A DNA stretch of 64,000 bases from Parasphingopyxis sp. (GCF_028279465.1 NZ_JANQNS010000008.1:186001-250000); one strand, 5' to 3'; positions 7,890 through 18,172 are shown, counted from the first letter of the stretch. Numbers and translations are program-made. Notes: generated by a model from the sequence alone, not told the origin.

Positions 7890-10238
7890 GTGCGTGCAAT
7901 AATTTTACTACAAACCGTTGCAGCTGTTGGAGCTTGCGCTGTTCTTGATACGAGAGCTTTAGCACAGAGTAATGATCAAGCATCCATTTCAAACTCGAAT
8001 AGCGGCGTTATTGTTGTCACCGCACAAAGGCGAGAGCAAGCACTCGACGAAGTCCCGTTCTCAGTTACTGCGTTCGGGTCGGATGATATTGAGAACTACA
8101 ATATCACCGACTTGAACGATTACGCGCAACTTTCGCCCAATGTCGGCATCTCTTCTGGCGGAACACCTCTTGAGCAGGCGCTGAATATTCGCGGCGTTGA
8201 GAATATCGGTGGCGATGTGAACGCCGTTGGGATCTATGTCGATGAAGTCAACTTAACCCCGTTGAACGTCGCATTTGCGTATGACAGCAACTTGGTCGAT
8301 CTGGAACGGATCGAGATTTTGCGAGGGCCGCAAGGGACGCTGTTCGGCCGCAATGTGTTGGGCGGGGCTGTGAACATCACCACCGTTAAGCCATCCGATA
8401 CGTTCGGTGGACGCATCGAGGGGGCTTACGGAAGTTTCGATAGGCGGCGGCTTCGCGGTTCGCTCAACGTGCCGCTAACTGACGGCGTCTACGTGCGCGG
8501 CACTGCATATTATGACGCACGAGATGGTTGGATAAACAACCCGACCAATCCTGGAACGACGAACGACCGTGAATCTTATGGATTCCGAGGCGCGCTTCGC
8601 TTGGAGCCGTCTGTCGACACCGTGATTGATCTCACTGCCTCCTACTCGGAGTTCAGAGGCGGGCTCAATGATGTCATACCTTCCGGTTTTACTGCCGAAT
8701 TTTTCCGCTTCACCGTCCCCATTCCGGCCGATCCGCGCGGTGCGTATGATGGCATCGGGTTTTATCCGGAGAATGATGATACGGTTCTTACGACCGGGGA
8801 CTACAGGCAAGGCCGCGATACGTTTATCGGGACCGTGCGGGCCGAGCATGATTTCGGCGGCGTAGTTGGCATTTTGAACGTCGGATACATCGACATCGAC
8901 CGGTTTGAAGATGGCGAAGACGTTGACCTCGTTCCCGGCGAGTTTTTTGGAGAGTTCCAAACCGAAGCGCTCCAATCCACTAGTGTCGAGGCGCGCATCC
9001 AGTCTGACAATGCCAGCGGGATCAACTGGCTCATCGGCGCCAACTATGCCTTTGATGAGAATAGGTTTACGGGCCTACAGCCTGGAGGACGCGACATCAT
9101 AATAGAGGCGTTTGGGTTCGACCCTCTCGATGTCGATCCCAATTTCACCGTGTTTAACGTCGGTACCGACGACTTCCTGGATCAGATCGAATCCTTTGGT
9201 GTATTCGCCAACGTTACCATCCCGTTCGGAGCGGATGATCGGTGGACGCTCGATCTGGGCGCCCGCTACTCGACCGACCAGGTCACCGGCCGATTGACCC
9301 GAGGACCCGACGGGAACACCGGCTGCTTCATCGGTGACACGCCAGAAAACAATCCCAATTGCACTATCGACACTATTGGGCCGGAAGAAGCGACGTTCGA
9401 TGCGATCACTGGGCGCGCTTCGCTGTTGTTCGAGGCGACACCGGACATCAATCTCTATGCCACCATCGCGCGCGGCACGAAGCCGGGCGGCTTCAATCTC
9501 TTTGCGGTCGGTCAGCAGAACGTACCCGACACGTTCGGCAGCGAGTCCATGTGGAATTACGAGGCTGGCGTGAAAGGAACGCTGTTTGATCGCAGAGTGA
9601 ATTTCTCGCTGTCAGCATTTTACATGGATTGGACTGATATCCAGTTCAACACCGCTTTTCGTCCGGACGATCGTATCGCGCCTGAAATCATCGTGCTCAA
9701 TGCGGGCCAAGCGACGGTAAAGGGCGTGGAACTCGATTTTGCCGCATCCGTCACTGACAATTTCAGTATCCAGGGCGGTATTGGATATCTCGACGCGCAG
9801 GTTGGCGAGGGAGAAGAGGTGGCTCCTGCGATCGACCTTAACGGCAACGAGTTCAGCATCGATGGAAACCGCCTACCGCGTGCGCCAAGATGGACGCTGA
9901 ACCTGGCAGGCGAGTATACGGTGCCGATTGGCTCTGATCTGGATGGCTTCTTCCGGGTAGAGGGCTCTTACCGGTCCAGCTTCTTCGAACAGATTGACAA
10001 CGGTGAGTCGTCCTTCACCGAAGCCGGCGCACCGCTGCAGCTCGAAGAGGTCGACGGTTATACTCTCGTGAACGTTCGCCTGGGGATCCGCAGCGACAAT
10101 TTTCGCATAAGCGTCTATGGCGAGAATCTCCTCAATGAGACCACGCCTATCGGCATCCGATATCAGATCAGCTTGGCCGGACAGGTTATCGCACTTGTGC
10201 GTCGCGAATTCGGCATTCGCGCAGCGTATGAGTTCTGA
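7890..10238 (+). CDS. TonB-dependent outer-membrane receptor (copy 1)
   Basis: A 782-residue outer-membrane beta-barrel with a plug domain. A signal peptide (to about residue 25, ending ALDTRALAQ) is followed by the TonB-box-like GVIVVTAQRREQALDEVPF. The plug has NIRGVENIGG and the conserved LRGPQGTLFGRNVLGGAVNITT near residues 140-175. The protein ends in phenylalanine (RAAYEF), as barrel proteins do. The start is GTG. Receptors of this sub-type import complex organic substrates in sphingomonads, so it probably brings in the compound degraded by the preceding P450/dioxygenase operon. The energising tonB-exbBD system is at 58.8-61.4 kb. Confidence 0.94.
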   Translation: MRAIILLQTVAAVGACAVLDTRALAQSNDQASISNSNSGVIVVTAQRREQALDEVPFSVTAFGSDDIENYNITDLNDYAQLSPNVGISSGGTPLEQALNIRGVENIGGDVNAVGIYVDEVNLTPLNVAFAYDSNLVDLERIEILRGPQGTLFGRNVLGGAVNITTVKPSDTFGGRIEGAYGSFDRRRLRGSLNVPLTDGVYVRGTAYYDARDGWINNPTNPGTTNDRESYGFRGALRLEPSVDTVIDLTASYSEFRGGLNDVIPSGFTAEFFRFTVPIPADPRGAYDGIGFYPENDDTVLTTGDYRQGRDTFIGTVRAEHDFGGVVGILNVGYIDIDRFEDGEDVDLVPGEFFGEFQTEALQSTSVEARIQSDNASGINWLIGANYAFDENRFTGLQPGGRDIIIEAFGFDPLDVDPNFTVFNVGTDDFLDQIESFGVFANVTIPFGADDRWTLDLGARYSTDQVTGRLTRGPDGNTGCFIGDTPENNPNCTIDTIGPEEATFDAITGRASLLFEATPDINLYATIARGTKPGGFNLFAVGQQNVPDTFGSESMWNYEAGVKGTLFDRRVNFSLSAFYMDWTDIQFNTAFRPDDRIAPEIIVLNAGQATVKGVELDFAASVTDNFSIQGGIGYLDAQVGEGEEVAPAIDLNGNEFSIDGNRLPRAPRWTLNLAGEYTVPIGSDLDGFFRVEGSYRSSFFEQIDNGESSFTEAGAPLQLEEVDGYTLVNVRLGIRSDNFRISVYGENLLNETTPIGIRYQISLAGQVIALVRREFGIRAAYEF

Positions 10239-10476
10239 GTTTTTGAGACGCAAACTCGCTTCTGCATAGGTCTGCTTGTTCAACGTTAGGTTTATGGTAT
10301 CCGCACCGGATCTCAGCAGGCTTAAATCCACAGACCGACAGCCTGAGTGTGGCGCCAGCCTCGTTTGAAGAGACCGGCGCTGATTGATCGTCCACTAAAC
10401 TCCATGTAGCAAGACAGAGACTGTCGATTCTTTATGCTAAAACGCTATAATTGGTCCTCTTTCTCATGGTCTTTGA

Positions 10477-10947
10477 ATGAAACAGGTAAAGGACGATATT
10501 GATCGCCGCATCCTCGCTGCGGTTCAGGAAGATGCGCGATTGACGGCCGCGCAATTGGGGGAGCAGGTCGGGCTGTCGCCGACAGCAGCACTAAAGCGTC
10601 TCAAGAAACTCCGTGCAGATGGCACCATAAAGCGCGATGTCGCGCTGGTTTCTGCTGACGCGCTTGGCCAGTCGGTTCAGATGATCGTCGCGGTCAGTCT
10701 AGCACGAGAGAGCAGCCAAATTGTGGATCGCTTCAAGCGCGCCATCCGGGAGGAGCCGCGGATACTGGACGGTTTTTTTGTTACTGGTGAGATGGATTTC
10801 CTGCTTCTCATCACGGCTAAAAACATGGCCGATTACGAAGAGTTCACGCGCGACTTTTTTTACAATCAACATGGGATCGAGACGGTGAAGACGTCAGTGA
10901 TTCTCAGTGAGGTCAAGAGGTTGGGACCTATTCCGATCGATCTCTGA
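10477..10947 (+). CDS. Lrp/AsnC-family transcriptional regulator
   Basis: A 156-residue regulator with an N-terminal helix-turn-helix (DIDRRILAAVQEDARLTAAQ then LGLSPTAALKRLKKLRADGT-like recognition helix, residues 8-50) and a C-terminal RAM effector domain (VDRFKRAIREEPRILDGFFV, TGEMDFLLLI). Lrp proteins sense amino acids. The gene is convergent with, and overlaps by 20 bases, the sodium:solute symporter gene, which suggests it controls amino-acid uptake and breakdown in this region. The specific ligand is unknown. Confidence 0.9.
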   Translation: MKQVKDDIDRRILAAVQEDARLTAAQLGEQVGLSPTAALKRLKKLRADGTIKRDVALVSADALGQSVQMIVAVSLARESSQIVDRFKRAIREEPRILDGFFVTGEMDFLLLITAKNMADYEEFTRDFFYNQHGIETVKTSVILSEVKRLGPIPIDL

Positions 10948-12343
10948 CTGCTTCGCCGGGTTTCGACAGTAGATAAGCCAGGATCAAGCCGGCAACGATC
11001 CCGGGAAAGCCTTCGTAAATGTCGGTGTGCAGACCCATCCAGCGCCAGATGAGAGCGATGGAGACCCCTGTTATCATTGCAACGATCGCGCCAATCTCGG
11101 AAATCCGGCGGCCAAGGGCATAGATGGTCAATAGCGGCGCGAATGCGCAGGCGAGCGTTGACCAAGAGAGAATGACGAGATCGAACACGCTTTGCGAGCC
11201 TTGCAGGGCGATGCCCAGCGCGCCCAAGCCAACCGCTGCTGTGGCGCCCCTTACGACCCAGGGGCTATGCCACTTCTCCGGTAGCAAATCGTTGCTCAGT
11301 GCTGAGGCGCTTGCCAGGGTTAGGGAGGCGGCAGTGGATAGCGTCGCGGCAAAAATCCCGGCCAGGATGATACCAACAAGAGCGCCAGGCAGAAGGTCGC
11401 GCGCAAGCGTGATCAGGGCGACTTCCGGATCGCCGTTCAAAAGGTCCGGCAAGGCGATGCGCGCGATCAGGGCAGCGACGATATTGAGCGCGGTGAAGAT
11501 GACGTACAGGCTGTAATACCATATCCGCACTTCGGTGATCTTGTCCTCATGCTCTAATGTCATGTAGCGCACCATGATGTGCGGCTGACCGACCACCGAA
11601 AAGCCGGCGAACACCCAGCCCAGCGCAAAAAGAAATGCGCCCATCCCGCCTGGCACTGCAGTGTCTGAGGGGAACCAGTCCATGTAGCGCGGGATGGCAT
11701 TCAACCGGTCCATCGCGTTCGCCCACCCGCCCACGAAATCCAAGCTGATCCAGGCAAGGATGCTCATCGAAATGAACATCACGGCGAACTGCGCGGCGTC
11801 TGTCCACATGGAAGCGCGGATGCCGCCCTTGAAGCAATAGGCCAGCAAGAGCGCGACCGTCAGCGTCGATCCCAAGGCGACGGGTATGTCGAGCGTCGCA
11901 AACAGCGCCTTGCCGCCGGCAGAGATCTGCGCTGCGGCATAGGAGGTAAGAAAGACCAATGTGATCAGCCCGGCAATCAGCCGCCAGCGGCGGAACATTG
12001 GATTGTGCCAACCGGCCAGCACCGAGACAAAGGTCAGGCCACTGGTGCGCCCGCTGGCGCCGCGCAGCTGCCTGTAGATGAACAGGGACGCCATGAAATC
12101 GCCGACGATCCAGCCGATCGATAACCAGATGGCCTGCAGTCCCACGACATAGACAAAGCCGACAAAGCCGGTGAAGACATAGCCCGAATTAAGCGTCGCC
12201 AGCGCGGATACCGCGACCAGCCACGCCGGTTGGTTGCTCCCGGCGATCAGATAGTCTTTCTCTGTCGCTTTGGCCCGACGATTGGCAGCCAAGCCTATCA
12301 CCAGCAACAACGCCAAGCACGCGAGAAAAACTCCCTCGATCAT
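10928..12343 (-). CDS. Sodium:solute symporter (SSS family)
   Basis: An inner-membrane Na+-coupled transporter of about 471 residues with some 12-13 hydrophobic segments. The family features NSGYVFTGFVGFVYVVG, SAGGKALFATLDIP and GQPHIMVRYMTLEHEDKI resemble proline and pantothenate symporters (PutP/PanF group). The start was set at the ATG at 12343 (MIEGVFLACLALLLVIGL), which begins directly in the first membrane helix, rather than at the 11-codon upstream extension. The neighbouring Lrp regulator and the divergent M24 hydrolase and peptidase genes point to an amino acid or small peptide-derived substrate. Confidence 0.9.
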   Translation of the reverse strand: MIEGVFLACLALLLVIGLAANRRAKATEKDYLIAGSNQPAWLVAVSALATLNSGYVFTGFVGFVYVVGLQAIWLSIGWIVGDFMASLFIYRQLRGASGRTSGLTFVSVLAGWHNPMFRRWRLIAGLITLVFLTSYAAAQISAGGKALFATLDIPVALGSTLTVALLLAYCFKGGIRASMWTDAAQFAVMFISMSILAWISLDFVGGWANAMDRLNAIPRYMDWFPSDTAVPGGMGAFLFALGWVFAGFSVVGQPHIMVRYMTLEHEDKITEVRIWYYSLYVIFTALNIVAALIARIALPDLLNGDPEVALITLARDLLPGALVGIILAGIFAATLSTAASLTLASASALSNDLLPEKWHSPWVVRGATAAVGLGALGIALQGSQSVFDLVILSWSTLACAFAPLLTIYALGRRISEIGAIVAMITGVSIALIWRWMGLHTDIYEGFPGIVAGLILAYLLSKPGEAVRDRSE

Positions 12344-12567
12344 TGGCGATTTCTCCCTCGGCCGCTTGCTCGCCAATCCTATGCGATTTCTGCGCCCGCC
12401 GACGTCGTCTAGCAGTCACTTGAAAACAAAATCAGGCAAATTTTTCCGCCATTTTGCAGAAAAGCAGCCTGGTTTTTGTGGAATAACATCAATGGCTGCC
12501 ATCATCGCAGGCCGAAATGACAGATCAGTATGGGGGGTCTCAGCCCTATATTCGCGCAGGATGCACG

Positions 12568-13779
12568 ATGGATTACTACGAGTACAACGGCGTGAATCCC
12601 GGTGCCTTTCCGGGCAGTATCGCGAAGCGTAATATGCCCTTCTCCCGAGAGGAATACGCCAAACGCCTCGCCGATACCAAGCAGGCGATGGGCCGGCATG
12701 GAGTGGACGCGCTGATCGTCACCGACCCGGCAAACATCTGTTATCTCAGCGGCTATGCCGCTTCGTCTGCCTATGTCGCGCAAGGGCTGGTGGTTTTTGC
12801 GGACGAGGGGGAACCGCACTTTTTTCTGCGCCGACAAGATGCGCCGGCCGCGATGTATATGACCGGTATCTCGAATGATCGCATTCACGGCTATCCCGAG
12901 CGCTATATCGGCGATTACAGGGTTTCGGGGTTTGACTATATTATTGATGCTCTCCGCGAACATGGCGGAATAAGATCGGTAGGACTTGAATTCGGTTCGA
13001 TCGCGGCGTCCAGCCTCGAAACGCTGCGCAATCGGTTCTCCGATCTCACCTTTACTAACATGGCAGGCGAAATCGAACTGATCCGGCTCGTAAAGTCGCC
13101 GGCTGAGCTCGATTGCCTACGCAAGGCTGGCAAAATCACCGAGGCCGTGACGCTGCAACTGGCCGAATCGTTCCGGGCCGGCCGGCACGAATGCGAGGCG
13201 GCAGCGGATGTCCAGGCAGCGTTGATGCGCGGCCTGCCCGACATACCCGGTGAGCCCACCGACACAGTGTTTATGCCGGGCGGTGCGCAATCGGGCACCT
13301 CGCACATTACATGGCGGGATCGCATGATCGAGCCGGGTAGCCACTACAACGCTGAATATGCCGGTGCCCATCACAGATACCACGCGCCGATCATGCGAAC
13401 GATCTCGATCGGCAAGCCGTCAGACAAACTCGATCGCATGTATGGTTACATGGTCGATGGGTGCAACGAAGCGCTTGCCGCCGTGCGTCCAGGCGTCACC
13501 TGCGCGGATGTCGCGCGCAAATATTGCCAGATCTTGGACAAGGGCGGTTATTGGAAAGACAGCCGCTGCGGCTATCCGATTGGCATCAACTGGCTGGAAA
13601 CATCGTGCAGCCTGCGCGTGGACGACCCAACGGAACTCAAGGCAGGCATGGCATTCCACCTGATGCTCGGGACCTGGCTGGAAGAGGATTTCGGGGCCGT
13701 AATCAGCGAAGCCTTCATTGTCACGGAGGACGGACATGAAGTGCTGAGCCACGTGCCGCGCGGGATCGTTGTCGCCTGA
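12568..13779 (+). CDS. Creatinase/ectoine-hydrolase-like M24 family protein
   Basis: A two-domain pita-bread protein of about 403 residues: an N-terminal creatinase-type domain (VDALIVTDPANICYLSGY near residues 40-60) and a C-terminal M24 domain. The usual metal ligands of aminopeptidase P appear lost: where metalloenzymes have Asp-x10-Asp, this protein has Glu (NAEYAGAHH, about residue 263) and Pro (HAPIMRT, about 274). That pattern is seen in creatinase and ectoine hydrolase (DoeA/EutD), which cleave C-N bonds without metal. The ATG at 12568 follows AGGA at good spacing; an in-frame ATG at 12517 is an alternative. It is divergent from the symporter and followed 42 bases later by a secreted peptidase. 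The substrate is unknown. Confidence 0.8.
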   Translation: MDYYEYNGVNPGAFPGSIAKRNMPFSREEYAKRLADTKQAMGRHGVDALIVTDPANICYLSGYAASSAYVAQGLVVFADEGEPHFFLRRQDAPAAMYMTGISNDRIHGYPERYIGDYRVSGFDYIIDALREHGGIRSVGLEFGSIAASSLETLRNRFSDLTFTNMAGEIELIRLVKSPAELDCLRKAGKITEAVTLQLAESFRAGRHECEAAADVQAALMRGLPDIPGEPTDTVFMPGGAQSGTSHITWRDRMIEPGSHYNAEYAGAHHRYHAPIMRTISIGKPSDKLDRMYGYMVDGCNEALAAVRPGVTCADVARKYCQILDKGGYWKDSRCGYPIGINWLETSCSLRVDDPTELKAGMAFHLMLGTWLEEDFGAVISEAFIVTEDGHEVLSHVPRGIVVA

Positions 13780-13821
13780 TATGAACAGCGGCGACGCCTG
13801 CGCGAATGGGAGAGGAAAAGC

Positions 13822-16002
13822 ATGAAACGAACGTTCGCGGCGCTGGTTCTGGCCTGTGCAATGATCTCTCCCTCATGGATTGGTGCCTCCGTGCAAAACG
13901 AGGCCGCAATCGACACCGATCTGCCTCCCGGAGTCCAGCTTGCACTGGCCCGCGCCGCGGGCGAGCATGTCTCTTACGATGGCGAGATGCTGGTGGACCA
14001 TTCTTGGCTTTCCGACAGTCTGCTGGCTTTCGCGACGGTGGATGGTGACGGAGAGCCGGTAAGGCAGGTGCTGGACCTGCGCGATGGATCCATCTCATCC
14101 ATGGCATTGGAAGAGTGGCCGGAAAGCGAACGCAGCTGGCCAAGGGGCGTCGATATCGGCGGGCCAGTGGGTCCGAATGTTCCGACCTCCCCCGATGGCG
14201 AGCTCGGCATCGTGCGCGACGGCTACAATCTGAAACTGGTGAACTTGGGAACCGGCGCTGAGGCAGCCCTGACCACCGATGGCCAACCAGATTACGCCTA
14301 TGGAGATGGTATTTTGCTGGCGTGGAGTGGGCAGGTCGCCATACAACGGGAGGACTTCAACGTACCGCCATCGGTTCTGTGGTCGCCGGACAACAGGCAT
14401 GTACTGACCTTCGCCGCGAATACGCGTGGTGTGCGGGTCAAGACCCATGTCGCCCCCAGTGCCGCACCGGGCGGGGCGCCCGACATGACGAGTTACGCCA
14501 TACGGCACGCCATGGCCGGCGACGAACATCTGACGCAGGCCGACTTCGTCGTCATCGATACGCAAAGCGGGCGGATGACACCGCTCGCCATCCCCGAGCC
14601 CTATCATCGCGGCGCCGATCCGTTGCGAGCAGGTTATGCCTCGTGGACCAGCTCCGGTGACCACCTCTACATTTCCTACGGCAATATTTCGGAGACCGAA
14701 TACAACATCTATCGCATCGATGCGCGGATGGGTACGGCGACGAGCATCTATGGCGAGAGCGGCCATTTCCGCGGGCATTGGCGCGAGATACCACCTGCGC
14801 ATGTTTCCAATGGCCGCTTGGCCTTAGTTTCGGACCGCGACGGCTATCGCCATCTCTACACCATTGACGCGGAAGATGGCGGCGATCTGCAAAAGATCAC
14901 GAGCGGCGAACTCTACATCGCCAGGATGTTCGGCATTGAAGACGGTTGGGCCTATTTCACTGCATCGCAGGTGGACAACAGCACCGATCCCTATCGCTAT
15001 CATCTTTTCCGCGCGCGCATGGACGGTTCGGTGCAGGAAATACTGACCGATCATCTGGTGCATGTGAGCAATGTCGTGGCTTCGCCGGATATGCGGCACT
15101 TTTTGATCGAAGAGCAGCGGTTGGATGCGCCTAATGCGCATCTGGTAATCGACAATAGCGGTTCAGTCGTCAGGCGGCTGACCATGCCGCGGCTGAGGCC
15201 GGGCGAGCAGTCCATCGAACGCGTTTCCGCTGTCACGCGCGATCCGGAAAATCCCGTTTGGGCATCGATACACAGACCGACCGATTTCGACCCGTCGCGA
15301 ACCTATCCGGTGATCCATCACGTTCACGGTACGGTCGGATTCCTGTGGGCGTCCATGGGTCATGACAGGCGTGCCGCTTCTCGCCAGGAGTTCGCCGACT
15401 TGGGCTTTATCGTGATCGCCACCGATGGCATGGGCAATGTCGGCCGCACGCGCAGTTTCCTGGAAGCGGCGCATAGCGCTGGCCATCAATGCGGCGGCAC
15501 TGAGGATTCGGTGATGCTGTTAAGGGAATTGGCCGCGGACCGATCATATATCGATCTGGACCGCGTCGGCGTTTACGGTTTCTCGCAAGGCGGCAATTGC
15601 GCCAGCCGCGCGATCCTGGAATTTCCGAATGACATTCATGTCTCCGTATCGGGAGCCGGGAACCATGATGCGCGCTACACCCACCCGGCCGAAATATACG
15701 GCTATATTGGCGGTGGCCCAGACGAGTTTCCCGAACGCTACGACGCGCAGGACAATGCCTCGCTGGCGCACCAGCTGCAAGGCAAGCTGCTGTTCGTTCA
15801 TGGCGGTATCGACGATGACGTACCGCTAATGGGCACGTTCCATTTGATTAACGCGCTGATCGAACACAACAGGCAATATGATCTGGTTGTGTTGCCGGAC
15901 TACCGGCACGATGCGTGGACTTCGCCTTATTACGACCGCGTGGTTTGGTCCTATTTTCTCAACGAACTGAAGGGCGAGGACGTTGATCTGTTCAGCAATT
16001 GA
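13822..16002 (+). CDS. Secreted dipeptidyl peptidase IV-type serine peptidase (S9 family)
   Basis: A 726-residue exopeptidase predicted to reach the periplasm through an N-terminal signal peptide (MKRTFAALVLACAMISPSWIG). A beta-propeller domain (about residues 60-490) precedes an alpha/beta-hydrolase domain with the catalytic triad: nucleophile Ser near 587 in GVYGFSQGGNC, Asp near 662 in HGGIDDDVPLMG, and His near 696 in LPDYRHDAW. S9B enzymes release X-Pro or X-Ala dipeptides from peptide N-termini. It lies 42 bases after the M24 gene and 51 bases before a second secreted hydrolase, so these form one operon that could process peptides or peptide-like amides before uptake. Confidence 0.9.
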   Translation: MKRTFAALVLACAMISPSWIGASVQNEAAIDTDLPPGVQLALARAAGEHVSYDGEMLVDHSWLSDSLLAFATVDGDGEPVRQVLDLRDGSISSMALEEWPESERSWPRGVDIGGPVGPNVPTSPDGELGIVRDGYNLKLVNLGTGAEAALTTDGQPDYAYGDGILLAWSGQVAIQREDFNVPPSVLWSPDNRHVLTFAANTRGVRVKTHVAPSAAPGGAPDMTSYAIRHAMAGDEHLTQADFVVIDTQSGRMTPLAIPEPYHRGADPLRAGYASWTSSGDHLYISYGNISETEYNIYRIDARMGTATSIYGESGHFRGHWREIPPAHVSNGRLALVSDRDGYRHLYTIDAEDGGDLQKITSGELYIARMFGIEDGWAYFTASQVDNSTDPYRYHLFRARMDGSVQEILTDHLVHVSNVVASPDMRHFLIEEQRLDAPNAHLVIDNSGSVVRRLTMPRLRPGEQSIERVSAVTRDPENPVWASIHRPTDFDPSRTYPVIHHVHGTVGFLWASMGHDRRAASRQEFADLGFIVIATDGMGNVGRTRSFLEAAHSAGHQCGGTEDSVMLLRELAADRSYIDLDRVGVYGFSQGGNCASRAILEFPNDIHVSVSGAGNHDARYTHPAEIYGYIGGGPDEFPERYDAQDNASLAHQLQGKLLFVHGGIDDDVPLMGTFHLINALIEHNRQYDLVVLPDYRHDAWTSPYYDRVVWSYFLNELKGEDVDLFSN

Positions 16003-16053
16003 CCGCTCGTTTCCCGTCGACTGGACCTGGCTGCATGACACCAGAGAGGTAGA

Positions 16054-18039
16054 ATGATCATGGCTAGAATTCTTGTAGCAGTCTTTTTCGCACTGTCGTT
16101 CTCTCTCTCGGCGCCCTCACTCGGTCAGCATGCAGCTGAGTCCAACTTCGGACACTATGTAGCGACCTACGAAACGGTATCCGAGTATGAGGGGTACAGT
16201 ACATTCATTCGCGCACGCGACGGCACGCGACTGGCCATCGACGTCCAGATTCCCGAGATGTCGCACCAAGAGGAAAGTGTAAGCTATCCTACGGTTCTTC
16301 ACACGAGTGTGTATGGCCGTGCCCGGAACGGCGATGGCTCCCGGCGTCCGCCCTTGTCCGGATCGATCGCAGCCCTTCGTGAGATTGGCTTTGACCCTGT
16401 TCGAACGGCATTGCTCGAACATGGCTATGTGGTGGTGACGCTGGACGTTCGCGGTACGGGCGCTTCCTTCGGCCCGAGCTTTGGCTATCTTGATGAATTG
16501 AAGCGCCAGAGCATCGTCGACACGATCGAGTGGATTGCGGACCAGCCCTGGAGCAACGGCAGGGTCGGGACGACCGGCTATTCTTGGGAAGCGGGAGCCA
16601 GTTTGCTACCTGCGATCGGGGAAGCACCGGAACCTCTCAGGGCGATTTTCGCGATCAGCCCAGCCCTCGACATTGGAAATTTGCGGTACGGGCAACTCCA
16701 GCATTGGCAAGCGAATTTCGTGTACGGGCTGACATTTCAAGGCGCCGAAACGGAAGCCGAGACAATTGTCCCGCCGTTGCAAGGCGGAAGACCGCCAGTC
16801 CTACCGGTCGCGCCTGTGAATTCGGAAGACGAGTTGCACGCCGCTCGCCTTGAACAAGGATCACAATATGCGCGGAACATGGCAAGCTTGGTCGCGGCAG
16901 ACCTCTTCTTCGGATTGCGTCGTTGCGAAACCGTAACCGGCGACGATCCGGACATCATGATACGCGACTACATGCCTCTCGAAGAAAACTTCGCCGCCCT
17001 GAGTGAATCGAACATTCCCATATATATGATGAGTGGGGCGAATGACTGGCTCGGTATAGAAGAATCGTCCAGCAAGGCTCTCTCGCTCCCGAATGTTCTA
17101 AGGGCGTCTTGGCACCCGGCAGCGCATGGCCCGGAAGGTTTCGACCGTGATGACCCTCGCAATATGTCATCTCGCCAGATACTGGCTTCCGAAGCGGTGC
17201 GCTGGTTCGATCACTGGCTGAAGGACATCGATACAGGGATGCTCGATGAGCCGCGCGTACATGCGCCAATCCTCGATCAATCCTGGGTTGGTGAGGGCTA
17301 TAGCAATGTTGGCATAGACTATGTCGCAGGTTCGTCCTTTCCCTTGCCCGGTTCGACAGAGAGAGAATTCTTCTTGAACGCCCGTGAAAGCGGGGAAGCG
17401 CCGCTCGCCTTTCCTAATGGCCTTCAGGCAGAGTCAAACTCCAGTCAAAGCATTCTCCGCTTGCCGGTCGATTTCCGGCCATCGGCTGGGAGCGATGAGG
17501 ACAGGCCGACACGAACCGCCTCGACGGCAGATCCCAGATGGTATGGCGATCTGTCATCAAACGATGCGCGCGGCATTACCTTCGATTCCGCCAGGCTGGA
17601 TCAGGATCTGCTGGTTCAAGGTTCTGCGACCCTCTCTCTAAGGGCCTCATTGGAGGGTGAAAGGGCGATGGTTTATGTGTTCCTGCAGGAGATCGATCGT
17701 GAAGGGCGCTCAAATTATGTCGCTGAAGGTGGCGTGACTTTGGAACCATCGGGCCCCAGTAGATCTTCATGTGCTACCGGGGTGGCGCGCATCGATGACA
17801 ATTCTGTGGTCGAGATTCCGCTTTCGCTCGCATTCAATCGCTTTAACGCCGGCTCGAAGATCCGGGTTACTCTACTGCCATTCAACGCTAGTGAGCTGGC
17901 AAGATTGCCCCCGACTTTAGGCGGTCTCGACCCTGATGCATCGGTGACATTGTGTTTCGGCGGCGAGTGCGGTGGTTCGGTCCGGCTTCCGACACTGGAT
18001 CAAGAGGCGTTCGAACGAGCGCAGGTGCCGATGCGATGA
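16054..18039 (+). CDS. Secreted CocE/NonD-type hydrolase (X-Pro dipeptidyl-peptidase S15 family)
   Basis: A 661-residue exported hydrolase with a signal peptide (about 25 residues, ending PSLGQHA). The alpha/beta-hydrolase core carries the nucleophile in TTGYSWEAGA (Ser near residue 177), an acid in MSGANDWLG and a histidine in WHPAAHGPEG, followed by the beta-rich C-terminal domain of the family. Members are cocaine esterase, acyl-amino-acid esterases, beta-lactam amide hydrolases and X-Pro dipeptidases. An AGAGAGG-like ribosome binding site precedes the ATG at 16054; an in-frame ATG follows at 16060. As the third gene after the M24 and S9 genes it probably acts on the same amide or ester substrate class. 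Confidence 0.88.
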   Translation: MIMARILVAVFFALSFSLSAPSLGQHAAESNFGHYVATYETVSEYEGYSTFIRARDGTRLAIDVQIPEMSHQEESVSYPTVLHTSVYGRARNGDGSRRPPLSGSIAALREIGFDPVRTALLEHGYVVVTLDVRGTGASFGPSFGYLDELKRQSIVDTIEWIADQPWSNGRVGTTGYSWEAGASLLPAIGEAPEPLRAIFAISPALDIGNLRYGQLQHWQANFVYGLTFQGAETEAETIVPPLQGGRPPVLPVAPVNSEDELHAARLEQGSQYARNMASLVAADLFFGLRRCETVTGDDPDIMIRDYMPLEENFAALSESNIPIYMMSGANDWLGIEESSSKALSLPNVLRASWHPAAHGPEGFDRDDPRNMSSRQILASEAVRWFDHWLKDIDTGMLDEPRVHAPILDQSWVGEGYSNVGIDYVAGSSFPLPGSTEREFFLNARESGEAPLAFPNGLQAESNSSQSILRLPVDFRPSAGSDEDRPTRTASTADPRWYGDLSSNDARGITFDSARLDQDLLVQGSATLSLRASLEGERAMVYVFLQEIDREGRSNYVAEGGVTLEPSGPSRSSCATGVARIDDNSVVEIPLSLAFNRFNAGSKIRVTLLPFNASELARLPPTLGGLDPDASVTLCFGGECGGSVRLPTLDQEAFERAQVPMR

Positions 18040-18095
18040 AATGGCTTTCGTCCCAATAGCCTCGATCTCCCGCACGGTCTTCCCTCGCTAAGCCA

Positions 18096-18119
18096 GCGCG
18101 ACCCCGAGCGCGGTCGCGC
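18096..18119. terminator. Stem-loop between convergent genes
   Basis: GCGCGACC and GGTCGCGC form a perfect 8-bp stem around an 8-base loop in the 133-base gap between the convergent CocE hydrolase and aminotransferase genes. It has no uridine run, so it may be a bidirectional, possibly Rho-assisted, end point. Confidence 0.4.
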
Positions 18120-18172
18120 CAGCGGGCGGGTCGGTGCAATGCGAGTATCTTTGTCCGGCAAGCCGCTAGACG

